Both the position numbers and the translations under genes were made by a program. This document shows, piece after piece, positions 19,266-35,829 of a stretch of DNA of 64,000 nt. Origin of the DNA: Nannochloropsis salina CCMP1776 (Eukaryota > Sar > Eustigmatophyceae > Eustigmatales > Monodopsidaceae); contig SDOX01000019.1 in assembly GCA_004565275.1 (NCBI GenBank), forward strand, positions 864,340-928,339. The letters run 5' to 3'. Numbering within the stretch: the first letter of the stretch is position 1; every line of letters begins with the position of its first letter. A model generated the notes under the pieces. That model was not told the DNA's origin and made no database searches. It saw only the letters and a list, made by a program, of their open reading frames with translations.

Positions 19266-21101
19266 TTACTTGGGTGTGACGTCAATAATTACATCATCAA
19301 TGTCACCTCTCTTAACATTTCGCCGCCGCGACCCCTGTCTTCCACTCTGCGAGTTCACCACGACCTCTGCCTCCTCAACCGTCTTGGGAAAGTTGACCCG
19401 GGTGTCCCTTAGCGGATCAAGAGTGGGCGCGAGAATGCGGGTGTACCGATCAAAGTAAAGCGACTGCTTAATCAGCAAGCCGAACTGTCGAGGAAGCTTC
19501 AGCCCATTGCTACTCGCCACGTCCACAATCTCCAACAAAAGCCGGGTCACTTGGTCTTCGTCCACTGCAACCGACGCCGCGGCCGTTTGGGCCTCCATGT
19601 CCGCCACCACCACCACCTGAGGGTCCAAGGTGCGAACCCTCTCAAAAAGCGCCTCCAGATCAGCCGCAAGCTTCTCTTCGTCCACCGCCGCCGCCGTCGC
19701 CCCCATTCTTATGAGTCCCTGAGCGATTTGCTGATAATCCTGGCCCACGAATCCTTCTCCTACCTCTGTCACGGCCCTCCATGTCTCCGGAGAGAGGCGC
19801 CCCACGATCCCAAAGTCAATGAAGCCGACCCGGCCGTCCTCCAGGACGAGCAAGTTCCCACTGTGCACGTCGGCGTGAAAGCTCGGGCACAACACCACAG
19901 ACAGGCTCCACGTATTGAGGGCGGTAATTAGCGCTCCTTCGGGGTCGTCCGTGTACGCGCGAATGCCCTCCAAATCAATCAGACTGACGCCCCGCAGCCT
20001 CTCCATCGTCAGCACTTTCCGCGTGCTCAGCTCGGGGTACACCTTCGGACAGGTCGCCGCCGTCACGCCTGCTTGGTCCAAAAACATCCTGAATTCCTCT
20101 AGGTTCGCCTGTTCTTTGCTAAAATCTACCTCCTCCAGTATCGAAGACCGAATATCGGCCACAATGTCCCCCAAGGACGTTCGTGCCAAGTCCGGGGCCA
20201 AAGTTTCGATCAAGCGTGACGCCAGGTATATGAAGCCCAGGTCCGCTTTCAGGGTATCTGTCACCCCCGGTTTCAGCACTTTCAGAACCACTTCCTCCCC
20301 CGTGGCGCGAAGACGGGCCACGTGCACTTGCGCGATGGAGGCGCTGGCCAGGGGGACGGGGTCGATGAACTCGAATTTCTCCGTCAGGGCCTTGTCACCC
20401 CCCAACTCCGCGCTCAGGGTCTCCCGGACGACACTGTAGGGCACAGGTGCACTCTGATCGAGACACTTTTGAAACTCCAGGACGAATTCTTCGGGGAAGA
20501 GCGTCGGGCTGGAGGCAATAAATTGCCCTATCTGGACCCAGTGTACGTGGGAGGTTGAGAAAAAGGTGGGAAATTCGATAGCTTGAGGCTATTAATGCGA
20601 GTCATGCCCCGCCCGAATACACACCGTTTGGACAAGGAATGCCCGTCATGGGGGACGGCACATCACCGTCACCCACGCACCTCTTCCGCCTCCCACACTG
20701 TCCTCACGTACCTTGATGTAGGTTGCCCCCAGCCTCTCAAAGAGCTGACGCAACGACTTGGCCAATGCCGCGCGCGTGAACGGCGATCCTGCGCTGCCCC
20801 CTCCTTGTTGTTGCTGCTGCTGGTAATTGCGCAATTCCACAAGGACATCCCGTGCGGTCTCGCTGAAAGCCTTCGTAGCACTGAGCGTGCGCGCAAAACC
20901 AGCTCGAGGTCCTACCTCTCGAGCGACACGTAAAGATTCCTGAAGCAACGCTTGTCCACCATTGAATAGCTGCTGCAGACTGGGAAGTCCCACAGATGGG
21001 GCGGCGGCCGCGGCGCCAGAAGCGGGAGGTGGCCTCTCTGCGCTGCGGGTGGTCATAGTCAGTTGTGCCCTCCTCCACCTCTTGCTGTAAATGTTGTTCA
21101 T
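19266..21101 (-). CDS. ABC1/ADCK (UbiB) family atypical kinase
   Basis: Two exons (21101-20712 and 20531-19266) join in phase 0 to restore '[22 protein letters not shown]', the KxGQ block that defines the family, for 551 residues. Further hallmarks are the Ala-rich loop 'PLASASIAQVH' in place of a Gly loop, 'VVLKVLKPG' with the ATP lysine, 'ADVHSGNLL' and 'GFIDFGIVG' (metal-binding DFG). The sequence is closest by eye to cyanobacterial and plastid members, which act in quinone or lipid metabolism. The ATG at 21101 opens a basic stretch that could be an organelle presequence. The 5' end is uncertain: a further open frame lies upstream (21405-21715). Residues 85-95 contain a poly-Gln run. Confidence 0.85.
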
Positions 21102-21919
21102 TCTGCTACATGGTTGTGCCACAAAAGAGCACATGCTGACGCTGCAGCGTGCAGGGCAGGACAGCATGGCAAGGAGAGAGAAGAAGGTGACTAAGCTCCC
21201 CGGGCCTCCGATTGTTCTGCTTCGTCGAGTGCTTTGCGAAAGATGATGTTCTTGCTCCGTCCACCACAGAACGGGTTGCATCTCTCTGAACAAATGCGGG
21301 TTTGAAATACATGGTCAGCCGTTCGAGTAACATCCGTACGACACATGCAAGACGTGTGCTGCCTTCCCTTGCGGGAGGGCGGGGTACCGTGTCTCGGGTT
21401 GACGTGGTAACGATTTTACCATTTGTGTTGAGCCGGTCTCTTGTTCTCGGTACGCCGGACCCGCCCGCTGCCTGGTCCTTCCCCGCCTCGACCAATACGT
21501 CCACGGCCATCCAAAAAGCCTGGATCAAACGACGGAAATTGATAGAGGGATAGTCACAGAAGCGATTGTGTCGCCGGGCACGGTCGCGGCGGGACAGTTT
21601 GCCATTTAAAATCCCCTGTGATGTGCCATTTCCCTCCTCCAGTCTTTTTCGTGTTCGCTCCGCCCCCTGCGCGTACCCAGGCGAAGAACGAAAAGCCCAC
21701 CGGGCGCCAAATCAGATGACTTGCCCTCCTGGTGTGCGGAAAACCGGACACGACGCTACTTGTCTACCAAACAAGACATTTTCAATCCCAATGTCATCAT
21801 TCGCATACTGCCCCGCGCTTCTTGATGTCCTTGCGTATTCTCTTGCCCAGGACGACTTGTCATGGCACCGTCCGACTCCACACCTCCCCGTTCTTACCCA
21901 CCCTCACAGGTACATCGCC
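21102..21919. other. Divergent 5' region with an unexplained open frame
   Basis: This lies between the ABC1-type kinase (-) and the SNF2 gene (+). On the minus strand one frame stays open for about 100 codons (roughly 21715-21405, including RRLIQAFWMAVDVLVEAGK) but has no early ATG. It may be an upstream exon of the kinase, a separate small gene, or chance. Confidence 0.35.
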
Positions 21920-29349
<7,430 letters not shown>

Positions 29350-29740
29350 ACAGAAGGCAGATGGGAAGGAGCGTCAGGACGTGTTTAGGGTTCATGTAAT
29401 AATGGGTAGAAGCAGGAATGGCTCTCCGTGTTCTGAATATGTGTATTTTGTAGACGTGCTGTCAAAATTAGTCCCAAGTCAGCCTCTGAGTACAAATGAA
29501 AGGGCGACAGATTTCGAAATATCAGTCCGTGATTACATGTCTCCTCGACGGTCGGGAGGACGGGCAAAAGAAATAAAGCAGCGTGAAGCACCCAAATGCC
29601 CTCAACTTCGTTCAGTGCGCGGCCATCGACAAAAGAGGATTGGGGTTTCCCGGCCGCGCATGATTGTTGGGAGGCGGCGTCGGTTGTGTTGTGGTTATCG
29701 TTGATTTGCAGTCCTCTACAAAGTCTAGCGCTCCAAGCGC
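29350..29740. other. Intergenic between convergent genes
   Basis: These are the 3' flanks of the SNF2 gene (+) and Nup54 (-). A minus-strand ORF crosses it but overlaps Nup54 in another frame and has no recognisable homology. Confidence 0.4.
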
Positions 29741-30878
29741 TTACACGACCCCCCCCCTCCCTGCCCGGACCTCGTCTAGCTTCTCCTTGAGAAGCTCCAC
29801 CCCTTGACAATCCCTGCCCAAGGCTGTCGTCAAGAAATCTAGCCCTCCTTGCTGCTTTTCCAACGCCTGTTGCAACAGGTGAACGTCCTCGCTGGCCAGC
29901 TCGCATGTCAACTCTTGCCGGGGCTCCTCCCTTCGATCGAGTTCCTCCTCCTCCACCACGCCGCCCACTTCGTTCAAAGTCCGAATCGCACCTTCCAGCC
30001 GTCCTAGCATGCTCTCCAAGCGGTCTTTTGTTTGTTTTTCTTCCTGAGAAATAGGACGGTTCACCTGCCGGAGGACTTGCAGGCGCTGCAGTACCGCCAA
30101 GAACCTGTTGGTGAGCTCCATGTGCGCATCCCGACAACGCGCCAGTCTCTCTTTGGCAGCTCGTGCCTGGCTATACAAGGCTTTCACCCCTCCTCCCAGC
30201 CTTTCCACGTGCTCTTGCACTCGACGCATCTCTTCCTGCTGGCCCTTCAGCTTGGCCTCGATGGCGCTTCGATCTCTCAACTCGACTTCTCTGGGCACCC
30301 CCGTGCTCGTGTCGGTCACGCGGAAGGCAAATTTGTAGTCAACAACCCGAGAAGGCTGCTGCTGCGGCTGAAGGGAAGACGCCAACATTCCAAGCTGCGG
30401 TTGCTGTTGCTGCAGTGCTTGGGACGCTGGCTGGTCGTGAGGCAGGTAGGCCTCCCGAAGCATGTTTAGCTCCTGCTCCCAGAACTGTCGCTGCTGCAAT
30501 TGACGCTGCTGCTCCTGCTGTTGCGGTGTGGGGGCAGCGAATGGCATCCCGCCCATGCCTCCCATCGCTCCAGCGCCCACAGTGTTGGGACCCTGACCAG
30601 CTCCGGGAAGTCGTCCGACGCCCCCAATCCCGCCAAATCCCCCTCCCCCGCCGCCAAACGCACTGTTACCACCAAAAAGGCCAGGGGTTGGAGGCTTTTG
30701 TGCCGTTGTCCCTGTCGTCATTCCAAAGGGACTGGATGACGCGGCGGGCGTTCCAAAGAGGCCAGCTGTGGTACTGCCAGTACTGGCAGATGCAGAGGCT
30801 CCAAAGGGTTGGCGCGAGGCGGTTCCTGTTGTCGTCCCCGATGCATTAAGGCCAAAACCACCAAATAAAGAAGGCTGC

Positions 30879-30922
<44 letters not shown>

Positions 30923-31236
30923 TGGTTGACTAAGTCTACGTGTACAGGAATGGGGGATCAGCGTCGGGATGCTTCACAAAAAAGCAACTAACAGGAACGG
31001 TGACACAAGATGTTATGCTTCTTTATGACGCCCTACATCTTGTTCCAGTCTTGTTTTGCTTTTTTGGCACCTCACCTTCCGAATGCGGTTGTTGATCCAA
31101 AAGCCCCGGTGGCGGGAGCAGCGGCAGGCGTGCCGAATAGGGACGCAGGAGCAGGGGCTCCAAAAGAGCTGAAAGGCTTGGGCGTCTGGGAATTTTGTTG
31201 GGGCTGACTTGCCGTCCCAAAACCAGCAAAACTCAT
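29741..31236 (-). CDS. NUP54: Nucleoporin Nup54 (central FG channel subunit)
   Basis: Two exons (31236-31076 and 30929-29741) join in phase 2 to 449 residues (human Nup54 is about 507). Exon 1 is an FG-repeat start (MSFAGFGTASQPQQ, 'SSFGAP', 'SLFGTP', 'AFG'). Exon 2 opens with a poly-Gln run, then more FG/GLFG-type repeats ('SLFGGFGLN', 'GLFGTP', 'GLFGGN') and a Gly-rich stretch. From about residue 185 comes the conserved Nup54 alpha/beta plus helical domain: 'ALYSQARAAKERLARCRDAHMELTNRFLAVLQRLQVLR' is the family block (shown here only as orientation within 30063-30175). Nup54 forms the Nup62-Nup58-Nup54 coiled-coil trimer that lines the pore and carries part of the permeability barrier. A C-run just before the stop makes the last few residues uncertain. 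Confidence 0.88.
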
Positions 31237-31931
31237 CGGCCTAAAGTTGTGGGAAGAAGAAAATGTGACATGAACGGTCAAGTGAAGATCAAGTAAGACG
31301 GGAGACCACAGGAGGCAGAGGCGGGGCAAAGGGAGGACTGCTCATGGGTTACAGCATGCGCGTACAGCGAAAAAATGTGCTAGCGCGTAGACTATACGTT
31401 CCCCTGAGCGTGATTGGTGTGCGAAGCACCTGACACCGAACAAAGGACGTGTTTTTCCTGGCCCCTCTTGGCCGTGTGGCCGCCGATGGGGTCTGGCCTC
31501 CGCCTCGCTGAAGTCGAACCGAAACCACACCGAAAAGAAAGCCATGACCGATCCCACCAAAATATTGGGTTTAGCGCCCGATGCCAGCGAAACCGCACTA
31601 ATTACGCGCGCATCTTGCTCACTGTGTGGGCGAGGTACGCGTGGGGGATTCTGTTTCTTTTCTACTCCGTGACTTTAATGTTGTCACAGGTCTTCTAGCA
31701 TTGTGCCGAGGTTAAATAACGATCATCAAGCAGTTGCTTTAATTCCTGAGGGATCTAACCGCGACTTCCCCTTTTTTTGGGACCAGGTCCGGGCCTCCTA
31801 CATCATCACGTCCCTACAAAGACTGTATTCACTTTAGACGGAACGCGAGACCTGGGCGTCCCACTTGACGGTGAACTGTGTGAGAGACGTTGTCTCTGTA
31901 CCATTTGAGCTCACCTTCCTACTTGTCAAAC
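31237..31931. other. Divergent promoter region
   Basis: This is shared by Nup54 (-) and guanylate kinase (+). ORFs in both directions (31342-31698) are short and unconserved-looking. No element is called. Confidence 0.4.
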
Positions 31932-32945
31932 ATGGCCTCGTCCACTGCCCTGATGGAGGACAGGATGGAGAGGAGTCCGAATTCCGGCAGTCCTCCCGGC
32001 AACAGCCTTGAAGGCCAGCTGGAAAGTTTCAGCTTGTTGCCTCACAAGACGGAAGAAGAGAATGAGGAAACGGCGCAGACTGCCACGCCTGGGGTAAGCG
32101 ACATCCTCTCTGTGAGGGGGGAGACAAGTGAGAATACGCCAATGGGCACAAGTGGGCAATCGAAGAAGGGGATCGTGGACATGCTGTACAACAACAGGCC
32201 CAAGGAGTTAGAAACACGGCCTCGTTACATTGATGCACACCCGGAAGCCCGACTTGTCCTCCAAGCCTTCTTCAGCGCCGTGTTGGCGGAGGAGCCCGAG
32301 GATGTTTATGCCTTCGCCCGGCAGTACTTCCAACGAGTGAAGGTCCCGAAAGAAGAGCTCTTGCGACCTTTGGTGATATGTGGGCCATCGGGGGTAGGGA
32401 AAGGGACGCTGATGAACATGCTGTTTGAGGAGTTTGGAGGCTACTTCGGCTTCTCTGTGTCTCACACGACACGGGCACCGAGACCTGGAGAGGTGGAAGG
32501 CGTACACTACAATTTTACCTCAAGAGATGCCATGGAAGCGGCCATCGAGGAAGGGCGTTTCCTGGAATTTGCCCGAGTGCACACCAATTTGTACGGAACG
32601 AGCCTGGAGGCCGTGCGGCAAGTCCAGCGCGCGGGCAAAGTGTGTGTGCTCGACATCGACGTGCAAGGGGTGATGAAGGTAAAGGAAACCGACGTGAACC
32701 CCCACTACGTATTCATCGCCCCGCCATCCGTGGAGCATTTGGAGGCGAGGCTGCGAGGCCGGGGCACGGAGTCTGCGAAAGACATTGAGACACGGCTGGG
32801 GGCGGCGCGTGCGGAGATCGACTATGGCCTCGCGAAGGGAAACTTTGAGCATGTGGTCGTCAATGATACCTTGGAAAAGGCATATGCTGACTTGAAAACG
32901 ACATTGGTTGGATTCTATTCGCATTTGGCGGCTAAGACCGCTTGA
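31932..32945 (+). CDS. Guanylate kinase with RIIa-like N-terminal domain
   Basis: A single exon encodes 337 residues from the ATG at 31932. The C-terminal ~190 residues are a full guanylate kinase: P-loop 'GPSGVGKGT' near 152, GMP-binding 'SVSHTTRAPRPGEVEGVHY', 'FLEFARVHTNLYGTS', 'VLDIDVQG' and the lid arginines 'RLRGRGTE'. It phosphorylates GMP to GDP with ATP. Residues about 97-135 (HPEARLVLQAFFSAVLAEEP, then 'YAFARQYF') match the RIIa/Dpy-30-like dimerisation helix pair, ending in the usual 'FA..YF'. The first ~90 residues are Ser/Glu-rich and disordered. Guanylate kinases are normally ~200 residues, so the N-terminal domain is an addition that may dock the enzyme to an anchoring protein. 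Confidence 0.92.
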   Translation: MASSTALMEDRMERSPNSGSPPGNSLEGQLESFSLLPHKTEEENEETAQTATPGVSDILSVRGETSENTPMGTSGQSKKGIVDMLYNNRPKELETRPRYIDAHPEARLVLQAFFSAVLAEEPEDVYAFARQYFQRVKVPKEELLRPLVICGPSGVGKGTLMNMLFEEFGGYFGFSVSHTTRAPRPGEVEGVHYNFTSRDAMEAAIEEGRFLEFARVHTNLYGTSLEAVRQVQRAGKVCVLDIDVQGVMKVKETDVNPHYVFIAPPSVEHLEARLRGRGTESAKDIETRLGAARAEIDYGLAKGNFEHVVVNDTLEKAYADLKTTLVGFYSHLAAKTA

Positions 32946-33663
32946 AAAGAGAGAAGCGACGGCGTTATGCAGCGCCACTTGGATGTCTTCGGTATCTGAC
33001 AAGAGTTCAGTTTCTTCATGGAACAAATTCGGGGGAAAAATGGTAAGTGCACGCTTGATCGTGCCACTGTTCATGGTCTCATCCTTTGCAAAGACTATCA
33101 AATCATAGTGCCACGAATAGAGAGAAAGACTGCATATTCTCGGGTGTAGCCCTGCTTTTCGTGAAGAATAGCCTCAGGAATCGCACGTTGTTCAGTAGAT
33201 ACAGAAATATTTGGTAAGATTATTTAAAACAAGATCGCTTTAGATCTCCGCAAAAGTCAGGTCCGCGGGCTTGCATGTTACAATGGTCGCTTTGGCCCGA
33301 CTGGAGAACTAATTAAGTTCAAGGAAAGAAGATCTGAAAGATCTGGTAGACGAACCAGGCACTACATGGCAATATGCAGATTTAGCACATCTCTGCAGTC
33401 CGTTTAACCCTCTAGTGTCTGGGGTATTTAATTACATTGCTTTTAGCAGCCTGGGAGGTGGTTCCCCTCCCCTCTCCCCCCTCTTCCCCCTTTACCTCCA
33501 CGCCCTCCTCGCCCCTCCCTTCTCCCATCCCGCATATGACCTCCTCCGCGCTGTACATTCCTCGGCACGGGCGCGGCTGTTGGCGGTTTATCCCCCTCAA
33601 AGGCTCCGATAGGTCTCGCTTCCTGCACTGGCCTGAATTTACAGTCCACATTCATATCCTGCG
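32946..33663. other. Intergenic between convergent genes
   Basis: This is the 3' flank of guanylate kinase (+) and of the renalase-like gene (-). It includes a long pyrimidine-rich tract around 33463-33535. No gene or RNA is recognised. Confidence 0.4.
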
Positions 33664-35127
33664 TCAAGATCTGCCCCCCCCCCCCCCTTCGTGCAATATT
33701 TTTTTCGCCTTGTGATGGTCTGCGATATGCTTTGCTAGGGCTATTCCTGACCTGGCTGCCGCGGGTATCGAAGGGGCCAACATCCAATCCCCACACACTC
33801 CACACCCCGTGCTTGCCTGGAAGATGAAGGGTGTCTCCTCCGACACGTCTGCCACAGAGATCGGGTTCCCCGCTCCCCACAACTGTAAAGCGGAAGTGGA
33901 GACCTTGAAGGCCGCGTCGTATTCTTGTCCTTCCTTTCCCAACGCCAGGCGAAAAGCCTGTAACAAGAGACAGGTGACCTCTGCTGCTGTCTCAATGGGA
34001 ATATTCTCCTGGGGAACCTTGTGCTCTTCGGCAAAGGTTGGGGAAGAGACGATGACCCACGCCCTCCTTGTGCCCTCATTTTCTGGGCCCTTCTCCACGC
34101 TCTGCCCGAGCTTTGCCCCTTGGTCGGCCACCCAGGACAGAGCTGGCACCCCTTCCACAAAAGCGCCTTCCAAATTCGGTGTCGGCAGCGGCACAGGACC
34201 GTCTAACACCACCATGAGCACGTACAAGCTACACAGTTGCATGAACCGTGGAGTCGAGCCTCTGCGGAGGTTGGCGCCGAATTTGGTCTCCAAGAGACGG
34301 GCAACGGGCGCCAGTGCCGGTCCTGCAGATTTCATCAAGCGTGCCGCACATTTCCCATTGTGGGCGACTACAAGGTAGTCGAAGTCATCCAGTTCCTCTT
34401 GGTAGTGCCAGAGGCGCCATGTGCCGTCTTTGTTCTGCCTGGCCTTTGACACCCATTTAGGCCTGTCAATCTCGAGGTTTCTTGCCATGTAAGCCGGGAT
34501 GGCCCGCATGCCACCGCTTCCGATCAGTGCGCGAGGCTGCACTCCACCTGAGTCTGTGGCGCGGGGCGAAAAGACCCCGCCTCTGGAAAGGGTTCCAATG
34601 CGTTGGCTGTCCCATTCGCGGAGTATGCCGTCGCACTCCATCTCGCATACCCACTTGTTCCAGGTGTCAGAGGGGGAGGACGGGGAGGTGGAAACATAGG
34701 AGGACGGCGCACTCAGGAACTGAGCAGAGTGGTCAAAAAGCACTTGAGTTTTCCCACCGTCTACTTTGAGCATTTTGGATGAGCACCGCCCTCCAGGATG
34801 CAATCTGCCAGTGTCGAAAAGAAGAACGTCCATCCCGTGAGCTTGCAGCTCCTTCGCACAAGCCAGGCCCGAGATGCCTGCGCCGACAATGGCCACGCGG
34901 CCACTAGGAGAAGACTTTTTTCCGCCGGAAGCCACCATGCATAGATTAGACTTTTGGTATAATTGTGGGATAGTCAAGTGAGTCGAAAAATCTTTCTGTA
35001 CGACTCGCAATGCCGCTCCACGAGGCATACGATGGTATACAAAAGCTGCCGGAGTGGTGCTGCAAGGCGAGGAACTGACCGAGGCGAGAAGGACTATCAA
35101 AAGCGACAACTGTAGCAGCCGTACCAT
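33664..35127 (-). CDS. Renalase-like FAD-dependent amine oxidase/oxidoreductase, plastid-targeted
   Basis: A single exon encodes 487 residues from the ATG at 35127. The first ~28 residues are a signal peptide (MVRLLQLSLLIVLLASVSSS) followed by a Ser/Thr-rich stretch with 'PAAF', the bipartite plastid-targeting style of secondary algae. The dinucleotide-binding motif 'VAIVGAGISGLACAKELQ' lies near residue 78, followed by 'DTGRLHPGGRCSS', the second FAD contact typical of renalase-type flavoproteins. A C-terminal GD motif ('CGVCGDWM') ends the FAD fold. Plant and cyanobacterial homologs are annotated only as NAD(P)/FAD oxidoreductases, so the substrate is unknown. The coding end abuts a 14-base C run (33674-33687), so the last residues (Gly run, Arg, Ser) depend on its exact length. 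Confidence 0.87.
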   Translation of the reverse strand: MVRLLQLSLLIVLLASVSSSPCSTTPAAFVYHRMPRGAALRVVQKDFSTHLTIPQLYQKSNLCMVASGGKKSSPSGRVAIVGAGISGLACAKELQAHGMDVLLFDTGRLHPGGRCSSKMLKVDGGKTQVLFDHSAQFLSAPSSYVSTSPSSPSDTWNKWVCEMECDGILREWDSQRIGTLSRGGVFSPRATDSGGVQPRALIGSGGMRAIPAYMARNLEIDRPKWVSKARQNKDGTWRLWHYQEELDDFDYLVVAHNGKCAARLMKSAGPALAPVARLLETKFGANLRRGSTPRFMQLCSLYVLMVVLDGPVPLPTPNLEGAFVEGVPALSWVADQGAKLGQSVEKGPENEGTRRAWVIVSSPTFAEEHKVPQENIPIETAAEVTCLLLQAFRLALGKEGQEYDAAFKVSTSALQLWGAGNPISVADVSEETPFIFQASTGCGVCGDWMLAPSIPAAARSGIALAKHIADHHKAKKILHEGGGGGRS

Positions 35128-35829
35128 CAAAGTCGACCTCTTCCTCTTCTCCTAGTATGCGGGTAGTTTATTTTCGACGTTAGACGCTTGAACTCACGGC
35201 ATAGTCATTCTTCCTCGTAAGCTTCTGATGCTTCGAGTCACGTCTTGGCGACTCCCCCGATACCACCCTGGCGGGCGTTCCAGGTCGCTGACATGACTTC
35301 CTTCCCTCCCCAAAGCTGTCAAAGCTTCAAAACTCCTTGAACACATTTCTTCTATCATCACCCTACGCATTAGAATTAGCGTGTGTCGATGTATTGGCGG
35401 CTAGCTTTGCGTGTCGCATGACAGATGGACTTGGTCCCTCTGGCGCTACTTCGTCTTTGAAGTTCCTGGTGTCTAAACCCGCCCGGGCGTCGGCCGCACG
35501 GCATTTAGTTGCTATCGAGCTGCCTCACTGCGGGTAGACAGACGTTGCGTTGAGGACATTATAGACAGCCAACATATAACTTTCTATAGATAAATTTTTA
35601 GATCCTGCAGACGAGGGAAAGAAGTCACGTCTTTAGGAACAAATATAGGAAATGGGCCAGTGAGCTCAATCCGAGCTATGCGTGGTTAAATTTCAGTCAG
35701 TCAGTGTTTCGCGAGTCTTTCCTTAAAATTAAAGGCACCCTCTGGGGAAATGCTTCATTTAACACTTATATATCCTATTTAACGCAAAATGCAAACATAC
35801 CCCCATCGAAAGCACACGGTTGTTAAGGA
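35128..35829. other. Divergent 5' region
   Basis: This lies between the renalase-like gene (-) and the CRAL-TRIO gene (+), and becomes AT-rich toward the latter. A 66-codon ORF (35337-35537) has no support. Confidence 0.4.

Noticed and set aside
29385-30137. 250-codon minus-strand ORF
   Set aside because: It overlaps the conserved helical part of Nup54 in a different frame on the same strand; its Arg/Gly-rich composition is a frame artefact.
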